Of a DNA stretch of 64,000 nt, positions 33,425 to 45,430 are shown piece after piece. Within the stretch, counting starts at the first letter, position 1. Every line of letters begins with the position of its first letter. Origin of the DNA: Panorpa germanica. Lineage: Eukaryota; Arthropoda; Insecta; Mecoptera; Panorpidae. The translations under genes were made by a program, and so were the position numbers. The stretch is from the NCBI GenBank assembly GCA_963678705.1, contig OY783208.1, positions 18,115,486 through 18,179,485 on the forward strand, written 5' to 3'. The notes below the pieces were generated by a model. The model had not been told where the DNA came from. It made no database searches and worked only from the letters and a program-made list of their open reading frames with translations.

Positions 33425-33657
33425 TTGGTAATTATTCGATATAGCAACACTTTTTGTTTCGAATCTTATAAAAAAACTACTGGATTTTTTTATGTTTTAT
33501 GTCATTTGTTGTATACTAAAAACATGTACAAATCTTAGGTAATATACATTACACCATTTTTTACTATATTAAAACCGTCAGAAAATATTCGAAAGTGCAG
33601 TAGTTTTTTTTATAAGATTCAAAACAAAAGGTGTAGCTATATCGAATAATTACCCAA
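33425..33657. mobile_element. Foldback-type MITE, GGTAATTATTCGAT family
   Basis: The left arm GGTAATTATTCGATATAGC and the right arm, ending GCTATATCGAATAATTACC, are inverted over about 60 bases each, with a short unpaired middle. It is copied at 42971-43203. Related arms lie at 38190-38270, 33830-33900, 43380-43440 and 49622-50035. Confidence 0.65.
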
Positions 33658-34032
33658 AACTTAAGTTTAATTAATAAATAATGTAATCTTCTGCAATAAA
33701 TTAATGCTTTGCAAAATATAAAAAGTATGTGTAAAGGAATTATTTAGTTCATTAATATTGTCTGTTTCTAATTATAAAGTTATATAATGACTATTACAAA
33801 TGATTTATACATATTTTGAGTATAGAAGAAGCGCCAGAAAACACGAAAATGTAGTAGTTTGCAACAAAAAGTGCCCCTCAACGAAATAATTAAAAGTAGG
33901 ATTTTAGTTATTACTATCAAAAATACCTTATTAACAACACACTAGTATGCGATATACTTAAATATCTTCAGCTACTTATTTTTTATAAATAATAAATGAG
34001 TAAGGTGTGTTCTTTTACTAGTGAATACATTT

Positions 34033-34041
34033 TTTGGCGGG
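34033..34041 (-). promoter_or_regulatory. E2F-type box upstream of the 33311 gene
   Basis: TTTGGCGGG is an exact E2F-style site. The partner AGCTGTCA box present in the sister locus (43598) is missing because an adjacent piece of about 85 bp has been lost here. Confidence 0.45.
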
Positions 34042-35815
34042 TTTTATGAAAGTACCCTTTACGCTCTATCATTTTTACTTTTATGTGCCCCTTCAATGAC
34101 ATATAGTGTAATTTTAAAAGTGTCACAACGCAAAGAGAAAGATCGCTTTCCAAATTAAAATTTATAAAGAACCATATACAATCAATCAATTTAAACATAA
34201 TTATTATATATTGTCTATCTACCTTTTTATACGACATATAATTTATAATACATATAAACTGTCGAATACTGCTGCAATGCTTGACACTTGAATATAGTTT
34301 TTGTCTTTATCTCAAAACTCAATGTTTGAACATATATCACGATTGAACTAAGTTTGAATTTTGATTTTGTGCGTAATATTTGGTTGCAATCCTAGCAGTC
34401 CATGACGTCACAAACTCGTTAGAATATAATAAGTGATTTTATTTATTGTTCGTTTTATATCAGGACATTATGGATCGACGCAACAGGTGCTATAACTTGG
34501 ACGTTTAATGTTGCATATCTCTTGCTCTTCGCTTGATTAAGAAGTAAATGCTTACAGTTTTAACCTATTCTGACAAACAAATCTTGAAAACATAAATACA
34601 GGGTAAGTCGTGGGAAATTTACTGTTTTAAAAACACATAAAAACTAAAGTATTGGAATTGATTGATTTACACCAAGGATTTTAAATATCCAAATATAATA
34701 ATCGCAGTAAAATTTCATGAGCCAGGTTTTCGATAAAGGCTTCACATGCCTATTTTCGTGAAACAAAATGATGTGGATTAAGTTTTTGCACAACTGGCTG
34801 TTTGTAGGGATGTAATTTTAGGTCTTCATGAAAAATTAGTGTCACTGTGCGGTACTAAATAAGGCTGGGTTCACATGGCATTATACTACACGTTTTTTTG
34901 CAGTATAAATCTTATCGAATAAACAGTCGCGCATTTATTTATATAGAACCATTCACACGACGTTTGCACTGCAAGAAAACATACACAGCTAAACACGTTT
35001 ATTAGTTTATTTAGCTAATCGAATGAACTTAGGCATGACGTTTATCGAATAGTAACCGAACAAGTGTTTAGTGCTGCAGTATTATTTGCATGTGTTTCTA
35101 GTTTATTTTTATAAAATGTTCAGCACATATTTTATTGATTTTTTTGGTGAAACAAAAGCCCGTTTTGTCGGATAAAACTATGGAAATATATGAAAATCGC
35201 GTTGCTACTCATGCTGCGTCATAGACAATATTTTACCCAAGAATTCGACAACTATAAATTCTAGCTTTAAAGTCTGAAATCTGTTTATTCTTCCTATTCA
35301 AAATTAATAAAACTTAGATAATACTTTTCTTACTTATTATTAATAATAATATAATAATTTCTTTACTTACCTTAAAGATAAAGCTAGCTATAGCATCTTG
35401 TACTAATAAGTAATTATTAAATTTAAGAAGCAAATATAAATTATATTATATCGACACGTATGTGGCTGTACTATTGCTACACGCGATTGTTCTGCTGTAG
35501 CCACTACTGAATCACATTCTACTTTGTCTTATTATTATATTTAATCCATAATTATAGACAATCAACTAGAAACCTTCAAAATAACCAACTATCTATTTCA
35601 AATAAATTGTTGACTTTATATGATCTTTTACATAGTAACGTGGCAATAGGTTCCATTTAACTAAAGCGACAAATCAAGAATACAGTTTATAGTTAAGGAT
35701 ACAGAATATTAAGTGTATGTTTATTAAATATTTAACAATTAGAGTAATGTTTCATAAGCAATTGATATAAAATAACTTCGTAAATATATTAAATTACTTA
35801 AGTATTATATTGCTG

Positions 35816-36094
35816 TCCCATACCACGTAAAAGAATATGATCCTTTGTCTTCGTACCTATGTTTATTAAATAAGCTTTATACAGCAAAACTAATACAAAT
35901 ATAAACACAAGTTAAGTAAGGAAATATAAAAACGACAAACTAATTTAATTGAAGTATTTGTTGTATCATTAAAAACCAGCAGATGAAAAATATTTATTAA
36001 AATAACCACAAGGAAAGGTTTTATACCTAAATATGTGAATTAAATGGAACTAATAGCTAAATGTTTTACAACATTTGCCCCAAGAAAATGCATT
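35816..36094 (-). pseudogene. Vestigial terminal fingers and 3' flank of the 37918 gene
   Basis: Read on the minus strand just past the stop, the DNA continues as NAFSWGKCCKTFSY and then PCGYFNKYFSSAGF, the ruins of one regular and one CGLCNKCF-type finger. The same ruins lie beyond the 48414 stop. The family 3' flank (AAGACAAAGGATCATATTCT) follows. Confidence 0.6.
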
Positions 36095-37918
36095 TCAACC
36101 TAAATGTATGTTTTTATGCAGTTTTAAATTAGATGATTGACTGAACGTTTTATCACATTTGTCGCAAGAAAATGGTTTTAAAACCAAATGTGTATTTTTG
36201 TGTATTTTTAAATGCGATGAACAACTAAAGGTTTTAAAACATTCGTCGCAAGAAAATGGTTTTAAAGCTAAATGCGTGTTTTTGTGTTGTTTTAAATCCG
36301 ACGAACGACTGAACGTTTTACTACATTCATCGCAAGAAAATGGTTTTAGAGCTAAATGTGTGTTTTTATGTTGCTTTAAATCTGACGATCGCCTGAACAT
36401 TTTGCTACATTCATCGCAAGAAAATGATTTTAGAGCTAAATGTGTGTTTTTATGTTGTTTTAAATTCGACGAATGATTAAACGTTTTTTTACATTCATCG
36501 CAAGAAAATAATTTTAAAGCTAAATGTGTGTTCTTATGTGATTTCAAATTAGATAAATTACTAAACTTTTTTTTACATTCGTCGCAAGAAAATGATTTTA
36601 AAACCAAATGTGTGTTTTTATGTATTTTTAAATGCGATGAACAACTAAACGTTTTATAACATTCGTCGCAAGAAAATGGTTTTAAAGCTAAATGTGTATT
36701 TTTATGCAGTTTTAAATTAGATGATTGACTGAACGTTTTACTACATTCATCGCAAGAAAATGGTTTTACGACTAAATGAGTGTTCTTATGTCGTTTTAAA
36801 TCTGATGAACTACTAAACGTTTTTTGACATTCGTCACAAGAAAATGACTTTAAATCTAGATGTGTGTTTTTGTGTGCTTTCAAATGAGATAATCGACTAA
36901 ACGCTTGTTTACATTCTTCGCAAGAAAATAATTTTAAATCTAAATGTGTATTTTTATGTACTTTCAAATTAGATAACGTACTAAACGTTTTTTTACATTC
37001 GTTGCATGAAAATGGTTTAAAACCTAAATGTGAGTTTTTATGTGCTTTCAAATTAGATAATTGACTGAAAGATTTATTACATTCATTGCAAGAAAATAGG
37101 CTTATACCTAAATGTAAATCTTTATGTCGCTTGAAATGCAATGAGCTACTAAAAGTTTTACTACATTGATCGCAGGAAAAAGGTTTTAAACCTAAATGTG
37201 TAACTAAATGTAGTTTTAAGGTGGATATACGACTAAATGTTTTATCACATTCATTGCAAGCAAATGGTTTTGAACCTAAATGTGTGTTTTTATGTCGTTT
37301 TACAAGTGTAGAAGAACTAAACGTTTTATCACATTCATTGCAAGCAAATGGTTTTATACCTAAATGTGTGTTTTTATGTTGTTTTACAAGTGTAGAAGAA
37401 CTAAACGTTTTATCACATTCATTGCAAGCAAATGGTTTTAAACCTAAATGTGTGTTTTTATGGTGTTTTAAAAGCGTAGAAGAACTAAACGTTTTATCGC
37501 ATTCGTCACAAAAAAATCTCTTTAAACATGTGTTTTCATGTCGTTTTAAATGTAATAAATGGGTAAATGTTTTATTACATTTATTACATAAATGTATTTC
37601 CTTTGGTGTATGTACTCGCATATGTTTTACGATTTCTGCCCTAGTGTCAAACAATTGGTTACATTCTCCACATATAAAAGCTGGAACTTCGATCTTATTG
37701 AAGTGGTCTGGTGGTAAATTTGCCGCTCCTTCTGATATATCGTCTGGGTCTGCTTTAATTTCTACTTCTATTACATCACATAGCGGAGTTTCTTTTACGT
37801 CTTGTTGATCTATTATTCCTCCCTTGGTATCATCATCGTTTACATTTGCTGTTTTCATTAGTATATTTAACTCGACATCTATTTCTAGTTTTATTGGTTG
37901 AGGTTTGAATTCTTCCAT
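36095..37918 (-). CDS. C2H2 zinc-finger protein with 19 finger units
   Basis: This is a 607-residue, uninterrupted protein, the longest intact member. The start at 37918 matches the family (MEEFKPQPIKLEI), with an acceptor (TTTTCAATAAAG-type tract) just upstream. The acidic module carries IKLEID and VEIKADPDD. Finger 1 is CGECNQLFDTRAEIVKHMRVH; finger 2 ends in HENTC, with Cys as last ligand. Seventeen regular units follow with helices such as SSSTLLKHH, SRISTLKLH, SQLSNLKAH, SRLSHLKAH, SSSSDLKRH and SCSSHLKIH. Linkers are HLGLKPF, HLGIKPF, HLALKPF and HLVLKSF. It lacks the CGLCNKCF ending because of an inherited stop. It is probably a nuclear DNA-binding protein with a very long recognition array. 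Confidence 0.93.
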   Translation of the reverse strand: MEEFKPQPIKLEIDVELNILMKTANVNDDDTKGGIIDQQDVKETPLCDVIEVEIKADPDDISEGAANLPPDHFNKIEVPAFICGECNQLFDTRAEIVKHMRVHTPKEIHLCNKCNKTFTHLLHLKRHENTCLKRFFCDECDKTFSSSTLLKHHKNTHLGLKPFACNECDKTFSSSTLVKQHKNTHLGIKPFACNECDKTFSSSTLVKRHKNTHLGSKPFACNECDKTFSRISTLKLHLVTHLGLKPFSCDQCSKTFSSSLHFKRHKDLHLGISLFSCNECNKSFSQLSNLKAHKNSHLGFKPFSCNECKKTFSTLSNLKVHKNTHLDLKLFSCEECKQAFSRLSHLKAHKNTHLDLKSFSCDECQKTFSSSSDLKRHKNTHLVVKPFSCDECSKTFSQSSNLKLHKNTHLALKPFSCDECYKTFSCSSHLKIHKNTHLVLKSFSCDECKKKFSNLSNLKSHKNTHLALKLFSCDECKKTFNHSSNLKQHKNTHLALKSFSCDECSKMFRRSSDLKQHKNTHLALKPFSCDECSKTFSRSSDLKQHKNTHLALKPFSCDECFKTFSCSSHLKIHKNTHLVLKPFSCDKCDKTFSQSSNLKLHKNIHLG

Positions 37919-38633
37919 TATAGTACAAGAACTTTATTGAAAACAAAAAAAAAATGTGTTACCACTAAAAAAAATATATATGGAATCTGTTAAAAAAGCA
38001 ATATAATATTTAACAATGTTAAACAAAACTTAAGTTGAATTAATAAATGTAATGTTTTGTAAAGTAAAAAGTAGTTAATGTAAAAACTAGGATAATTACT
38101 TAGTTCATTAATATTGTCTACTTCTAATTAAGAAATCGTATGACTATTACGCAGTAATTTGTGCATATTATGAGTGTAGAACAAGCGCCACAAAAATAAC
38201 GAAAATGTAGTAGTTTTTTTTATAAGAAAGAAAATAAAAGGTGCACCTGAACTAAATAATTACCAAAAGTAGGATTTAAAACATTCTGGCATATTTAAAC
38301 TATATTATTAATAGTTTATATTTATTACTCTGAAAAACATAGAATAAAAAATACATTTTACAAAACTTTTCATTTAAAAATAAAATGTTATAATACCTTA
38401 TATTATTAATACGCTATTCTTAAATATCCACAGCTATTTATTTTTTATAAATATTAAAGAAGTAAGAGACAAATACAATAATTTGTAATTAATTTATTCT
38501 CATCTATTCGATGAGCTGTCAAAATGAATAATTTATTTCAGTGATTCTGGGTGTGTTCTTTTGATTATGATCAAATATTTTGGCGGGTTTTATGAACATA
38601 CTCTTTATGCTTAACTGATATCATTATTATTTT
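37919..38633 (-). other. 5' flank of the 37918 gene
   Basis: It is related to the block B flanks. It carries a half copy of the GGTAATTATTCGAT MITE (38190-38270) and the promoter boxes below. There is no coding sequence. Confidence 0.55.
38514..38587 (-). promoter_or_regulatory. Shared promoter module, gene at 37918
   Basis: AGCTGTCA lies at 38514-38521 and TTTGGCGGG at 38579-38587, about 60 bases apart, in the same order relative to the gene as at the other loci. Confidence 0.5.
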
Positions 38634-39065
38634 ACGGGCTTGTGTCCTCATTGTTTAGTGGTCGATTTTACAATTGTTGATTGAAATTGATGTTAATAAA
38701 TGTATATTGGCGTGTCTATTTTATTAAATATCTAAATATTGACGGATATATAGCAATTAAACGTTTGAATTGTAGTTTTAGCGCTAGAAATGGTCGGCCA
38801 TATCTGTATGACGTGAAATGCATTAAACGTCAGTTATTTGTTAGTGATGTAGTAATGTTTAGCAGGGTTAAATAAAATAAAAACATATTATTCTTTGACT
38901 TGACTTGATTATTTCGACTACCAACACCTACAAAACATTACCACAGCACTAATTGCCTTTAAAATGCTTTTCACGTCATACAAATTTGACCGACCATCTC
39001 TAGCGCTAAAACTACAATTCAAATTTTAAATTACTATATCTCCGTCAACATTTTGATATTTCTCA
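38634..39065. mobile_element. Head-to-head pair of left halves of the ATGGGCTTGTGTCC MITE
   Basis: A forward left half runs 38634-38875 (ACGGGCTTGTGTCCTC onward). An inverted left half follows at about 38864-39060. The two halves meet in AGCAGGGTTAAATAAAATAA, forming a potential hairpin of about 200-bp arms. Confidence 0.7.
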
Positions 39066-40540
39066 TACTACAAAATGTATACTATACTTAAAACAAGTTG
39101 TGGGGTGTAAACTGCCGATATAACTAAAAACCACTAACTCACTTATTTTTCTATAATGTATATAGAAACGAATAAGATAAAATTCATTATCATACCATAG
39201 ATTTATACCGCTCCTAAAACCTCTTTTAAGTATAACTCGCCGCCGAGCTATCGTGAATTCGACTATTTAATGATTTAATACAAAATAATGCAAATTCGAT
39301 ACACTATGCAAGTCAAAAATAATAATCAAGACTCCATATAAAGGAGTACTCATCTTGTAATAGTTTCTTTAAAAAAATTCAGATCTTTCCTTTTTCCCGT
39401 AATACAAAGCAGCGCTGACAAAGAACATTAAAGAATTCCCAATTTTCAATATTTGGAAGCTCCAGGTTGTCTCTTTTACTAATCCATGTCTATTTTCCTT
39501 TCCTTTGCGGTTATTTTTTAACTTTATCCTATGTATATTGTTGCTTTCTTCGCCGTTCACATATATTTTTCCACGCCCTATTCTTCGCTTATTTCGATTG
39601 TAGCCCTACCCCTTATATCTGGTGGTAGTTTACTTATTTTAAGAAAGCGTCCTCTCTAGCGAAGGATTCTTTAAGTGAACTGTATCACCTTGAGTCGGAT
39701 GACCAAGCTTATTGTGGATGTCTTATATATCTATCAGGACTTAGTACTTCATCTAATAATATTATAGAAATATATTAGGTTTACTTACTTACAGGCTGCT
39801 ATCTCTGCTTTGAACAATCACTTTATTTTTACGTAACGCGACCGTTAATTCTAAGTACTTTACAATTAAAACAATGTATACTTTAACACCTATTTTCTTT
39901 ATCGAACATTCAACAAGTTAATACATTTCTTTTACTTTTATTTGATAATAGACAATATTCTTTAATAATTCTTTTAGTAATTTTATAATTCTTATATCGG
40001 GGCGACTGACTAAAACCGACCGACCGACTGGGGACGCTACTCCTTATTTGACTAGGTCTAGATGGACTGACTAAGAATCCCTTATTTTCTAGGTTTATAT
40101 AGTTTTAAAAAGTCTTTGTTCGAATATATGATCTCATTTGAACTCTAGCTATGTTTATCTTAAATCCAAATATCGTTTCTTCACTTCAACACAACACTTC
40201 TTTGAATTTTAGTATTTGGTTCTAATATAAACATTATTTGGAACTCTACGTGCTTATGAACAAAGGTTTAGTTAATTAATATTTCTTTTAAAACTTAATG
40301 TAAATACTACATCGCCAGTTTGAATTATTGAACAAATTATAATAATATGCGTCGTGGTTCTATTGATAAAGCAATACTTAATCTAAATATTATACAAGCC
40401 ACTTTGGCGTCTAAAAACTATAAAAAATCTACGTTTTAGTTTACATATGAATCTTTACACTGGTTCCTAAATAGTTAGTAATAATATATCAATAATTAAA
40501 GAAGGCCCCAAGGAAGGAATGTAAAAAAGAAATACTCAAC
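39066..40540. other. Spacer and 3' flank of block B, copy 2
   Basis: The part to about 39430 is related to 31900-32110, the equivalent flank of copy 1. The next kilobase has no counterpart there. It includes a short CGAC-rich patch near 40010-40030. I find no gene. Confidence 0.45.
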
Positions 40541-42857
40541 CTACTCTAAATGAATTTTTTGGTGTTTCTTTAAAGAACCAGAAGATGAAAAACACTTATT
40601 ACATAAACCACAAGCAAAAGGTTTCAGATCCAAATGCGAATTCTTATGTATTTTTAAATCCGATGGACGACTAAACGTTTTACTACATTCATCGCAAGAA
40701 AAAGGCTTTAAACCTAAATGTGCGTTTTTATGTGCTTTCAAATAAGGTAAATGACTAAACGTTTTCCCACATTCGTCGCAAGAAAATGGTTTTAAACCTG
40801 AATGTGTGTTTTTATGTGCTTTCAAATTAGATAAATTAGTAAATGTTTTCTTACATTCGTCGCAAGAAAATGGTTTTAAACCTAAATGTGTGTTCTTATG
40901 ATGTATTAAATCCGATGAACGACTAAACGTTTTGCTACATTCATCGCAAGCGATAGGCTTTAAATCTAAATGAGTGTTTTTATGTGCTTTCAAGTGAGAT
41001 AATCGACTAAACGCTTTTTTACATTCGTCGCAAGAAAATGATTTTAAACCTAGGTGTATGTTTTTATGTACTTTCAAATTAGATAAAAAAGTGAACGTTT
41101 TACTACATTCGTCACAGGAAAATGGCTTTAAACCTGAATGTGTGTTTTTATGTGCTTTCAAATAAGATAATTGACTAAACGTTTTATCACACTTGTTACA
41201 AGAAAATGTGTTAGAGCCTATGTGCTTACGTACATTCAAACCTAAATGTGTGTTTTTATGTTGTTTTAAATCCGATGAACGAGTAAAACTTTTTTTACAT
41301 TCGTCGCAAGAAAAAGGTTTTAAAACTAAATGTGTGTTTTTATGCAGTTTTAAATTAGATGATTGACTGAACGTTTTATCACATTTGTCGCAAGAAAATG
41401 GTTTTAAAACTAAATGTGTGTTTTTATGTACTTTTAAATGCGATGAACAACTAAACGTTTTTTTACATTCATCGCAAGAAAATGGTTTTAAAGTTAAATG
41501 TGTGTTCTTATGTGATTTCAAATTAGATAAATTACTAAACTTTTTGTTACATACGTCGCAAGAAAATGGTTTTAAAACCAAATGTGTTTTTATGTATTTT
41601 TAAATGCGATGAACAACTAAACGTTTTATAACATTCGTCGCAAGAAAATGGTTTTAAAGCTAAATGTGTGTTTTTATGTTGTTTTAAATCTGACGAACGA
41701 CTGAACGTTTTACTACATTCATCGCAAGAAAATGGTTTTAGAGCTAAATGAGTGTTCTTATGTCGTTTTAAATCTGATGAACGACTAAACGTTTTTTGAC
41801 ATTCATCACAAGAAAATGGCTTTAAACCTAGATGTGTGTTTTTGTGTGCTTTCAAATGAGATAATCGACTAAACGATTGTTTACATTCTTCGCAAGAAAA
41901 TAATTTTAAATCTAAATGTTTGTTTTTATGTACTTTCAAATTAGATAACGTACTAAACGTTTTTTTACATTCGTCGCAAGAAAATGGTTTTAAACCTAAA
42001 TGTGTGTTTTTATGTGCTTTCAAATTAGATAATTGACTGAAAGATTTATTACATTCATTGCAAGAAAATGGGCTTATACCTAAATGTAAATCTTTATGTC
42101 GCTTGAAATGCAATGAACTACTAAAAATTTTACTACATTGGTCGCAGGAAAAAGGTTTTAAACCTAAATGTGTAATTATATGTAGTTTTAAGGTGGATAT
42201 ACGACTAAATGTTTTATTACATTCATTGCAAGAAAATGATTTTAAACCTAAATGTGTATTTTTATGTTGATTTAAATTTGATGAACAACTAAACGATTTA
42301 CGACATTCGTTGCAAGAAAATGGTTTTAAGCCTAAGTGGGTGTTTTTATGAAGCTTTAAACTCGATGAACGAGTAAACGTTTTACTACATTCACCACAAG
42401 AAAATGGTGGAAAACCCAAATGTGTGTTTGTATGTTGTTTTAAATTTGATAGATGTACTAAATGTGTTTTTATTACTGAATGTCCATGCATATGTTTTAT
42501 CAATTCTGCCTTATTGTCCAACAATTTGTTACATTCTTCACAGATATAAGGCTTCAAGTTTGAATTAATTTCTTTTTGTAGTTGTTCAGTGTTTAACGGA
42601 TCAACGAGATTTTCAACTGGAACTTCGATCTTGTTGAAGTAATCAGCTCGTGGTAAAATTGCAGTTTCTTCTGAAATATCGTCCGGTTCTTCTTTAATTT
42701 CTACTTCTATTACATCACATAGCGGAGCTTCTTTCACTTCATATTGTTGCTCTGTTATTCCTCTCTTGATATCAACGTTTAAGTTTGCTATTTTCATTGG
42801 TACATTTAACTCGAGATCCATTTCTAATTTTATTTGTTGAAGTTTGAAATCTTCCAT
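40541..42857 (-). pseudogene. C2H2 zinc-finger gene of about 24 finger units with one frameshift
   Basis: The start at 42857 is the family ATG (MEDFKLQQIKLEM; module VEIKEEPDD). Twelve units are read to about 41590. There the usual AAAAACACACATTT of the inter-finger region has become AAAAACACATTT, losing one AC pair, and the frame shifts. The other frame then carries twelve more units from about 41581 to the stop at 40541, with an intact CGLCNKCFSSSGSLKKH end. As it stands the product would be 436 residues ending in an unrelated tail. One linker in the second half is aberrant (HLGLNVRKHIGSNTF, near 41205-41240). A sequencing or allelic origin cannot be excluded. Block B, copy 2. Confidence 0.9.
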
Positions 42858-45430
42858 TATAGCATAACAACTTTACTGAAAACAAAAAGAAATGTGTTAC
42901 CACAAAACAATGTGAGCAGTCTGTTAAAAAGCAATATTAAATTTTTAACAATGTGAAACAAAAACAAAATTTGATAATTATTCGATATAGCTACACTTTT
43001 TGTTTTGAATCTTATAAAAAAACTACTGGATTTTTTTATGTTTTATGTCATTTGTTGTATACTAAAAACATGTACAAATCTTAGGTAATATACATTATAC
43101 CATTATTTACTATATTAAAACCGTCAGAAAATATTCGAAAGTGCAGTAGTTTTTTTTATAAGATTCAAAACAAAAGGTGTAGCTATATCGAATAATTTCC
43201 CAAAACTTAAGTTTAATTAATAAATAATGTAATCTTCTGTAATAAATTATTGCTTTGCAAAATATAAAAAGTTTATGTGTAAAGTAATTATTTAGTCCAT
43301 TAATATTGTCTGTTTCTAATTATAAAGTTATATAATGACTATTACGAATGATTTATACATATTTTAAGTATAGAAGAAGCGCCAGAAAACACGAAAATGT
43401 AGTAGTTTGCAACAAAAGCTGCTTCTCAACGAAATAATTAAAAATAGGATTTTAGTTATTACTCTCAAAAATACCTTATTAATACACTAATATACGGTAT
43501 ACTTAAATATCTTCAGCTACTTATTTTTTATAAATATTAAATTACTAAGGGGCAAATACAATAATTTGTAATTGATTTATTCTCGACTTATTCGGTCAGC
43601 TGTCAAATTGAACTACATATTTCAGTGATTCTGGGTGTGTTCTTTTACTAGTGAATAAATTTTTTGGCGGGTTTTATGAAAGTACCCTTTACGCACTATC
43701 ACTTTTACTTTTATGTGCCCCTTCAATGACATATAGTATAATTTTAAAAGTGTCACAACAACAAGGAGAAAGATCGCTTTCCAAATTAAAATTTATAAAG
43801 AACCATATCCAATCAATCAATTTAAACATAATTACTATATATTGTCTATCTACCTTTTTAAACGACATATAATTTATAATACATATAAACTGTCGAATAC
43901 TGCTGCAATGCTTGACACTCGAATATAGTTTTTGTCTTTATCTCAAAACTCAATGTTTGAACATATATCACGATTGAACTAAGTTTGAATTTTGATTTTG
44001 TGCGTAATATTTGGTTGCAATCCTAGCAGTCCTTGACGTCACAAACTCGTTAGAATATAATAAGTGATTTTATTTATTGTTCGTTTTATATCAGGACATT
44101 ATGGATCGACGCAACAGCTGCTATAACTTTGACGTTTAATTTTGCATATCTCTTGCTCTTCGCTTGATTAAGAAGTAAATGCTTACAGTTTTAACCTATT
44201 CTGACAAACAAATCTTAAAAACATAAATACAGGGTAAGTCGTGGGAAATTTACTGTTTTAAAAACACATAAAAACTAAAGTATTGGAATTGATTGATTTA
44301 CACCAAGGATTTCAAATATCCAAATATAATAATCGCAGTAAAATTTCATGAGCCAGGTTTTTGATAAAGGCTTCACATGCCTATTTTCGTGAAACAAAAT
44401 GATGTGGATTAAGTTTTTACACCACTGGCAGTTTGTATGGATGAAATTTTAGGTGTTCATGAAAAATTCGTGTCACTGTGCGCTACTAAGTTAAGGCTGG
44501 GTTCACACGGCATTATACTACACATTTTTTTGCAGTATAAATCTTATCGAATAAACAGTCGCGCATTTATTTATATAGAACCATTCACACGACGTTCGCA
44601 CTGAAAGAAAACATACACAGCTAAACACGTTTATTAGTTTATTTAGCAAATCGAATGAACTTTGGCATGACGTTTATCGAATAGTAAACGAACAAGTGTT
44701 TAGAGCTGCAGTATTATTTGCATGTGTTCTAATTTATTTTTATAAAATGTTCAACACATATTTTATGGATTTTTTTGGTGAAACAAAAGCCCGTTTTGTT
44801 GGATAAAACTATGGAATTATATGAAAATCGCGTTGCTACTCAAGCGGCGTCATAGACAATATTTTACCCAAAAATTCAACAACTATAAATTCTAGGTTTA
44901 AAGTCTGAACTCTGTTTATTCTTCCTATTCAAAATTAATAAAACTTAGATATTACTTTACTTACTTATTATTATTAATAATATAATAATTTCTTTACTTA
45001 CCTTAAAGATATAGCTAGCTATAGCATCTTTTACTAATAAATAATTATTAAATTTAAGAAGCAAAGATAAATTATATTATATCGACACGTATGTGGCTGT
45101 ACTATTGCTTCACGCGATTGTTCTGGTGTAGCCACAACTGAATTACATTCTATTTTGTCTTATTGTTATATTTAATCCATAATTATAGACGATCAACTAG
45201 AAACCTTCAAAATAACCAACTATCCATTTCAAATAAATTGTTGACTTTATATGATCTTTTACATAGTAACGTGGCAATAGGTTCCATTTAACTAAAGCGA
45301 CAAATCAAGAATACAGTTTATAGTTAAAGATACAGAATATTAAGTGTATGTTTATTAAATATTTAACAATTAGAGCAATTGATCTAAAATAACTTCGTAA
45401 ATATATTAAATTACTTAAGTATTATATTGC
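42858..45430 (-). repeat. 5' flank of block B, copy 2
   Basis: It is almost the same as 33312-35815. It keeps the 85-bp piece missing from copy 1, including the AGCTGTCA box, and contains a foldback MITE at 42971-43203. Confidence 0.75.
43598..43671 (-). promoter_or_regulatory. Shared promoter module, gene at 42857
   Basis: AGCTGTCA lies at 43598-43605 and TTTGGCGGG at 43663-43671. This is the best preserved block B promoter. Confidence 0.5.

Larger units (their letters stand above)
33312..35815 (-). repeat. 5' flank of block B, copy 1
   Basis: About 2.5 kb that recurs almost unchanged at 42858-45430. It contains the promoter box at 34033 and a foldback MITE at 33425-33657. The stretch from about 34860 (GGCTGGGTTCACA) to 35100 is TE-like in composition, but I find no matching end. 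There is no open frame conserved between the two copies. Confidence 0.75.

Noticed and set aside
34860-35100. Possible transposon starting GGCTGGGTTCACA in the block B flank (also 44510)
   Set aside because: No matching inverted end or target duplication could be found, so it is left inside the duplicated flank.
36159-37808. Long open frames antisense to the finger arrays (also at 32239, 41385, 42058, 46323)
   Set aside because: They are shadows of the 84-bp finger repeat: codon use leaves the complementary strand free of stops, giving SQENGF-KCVFLC repeats. No splice sites, start context or independent conservation supports them.
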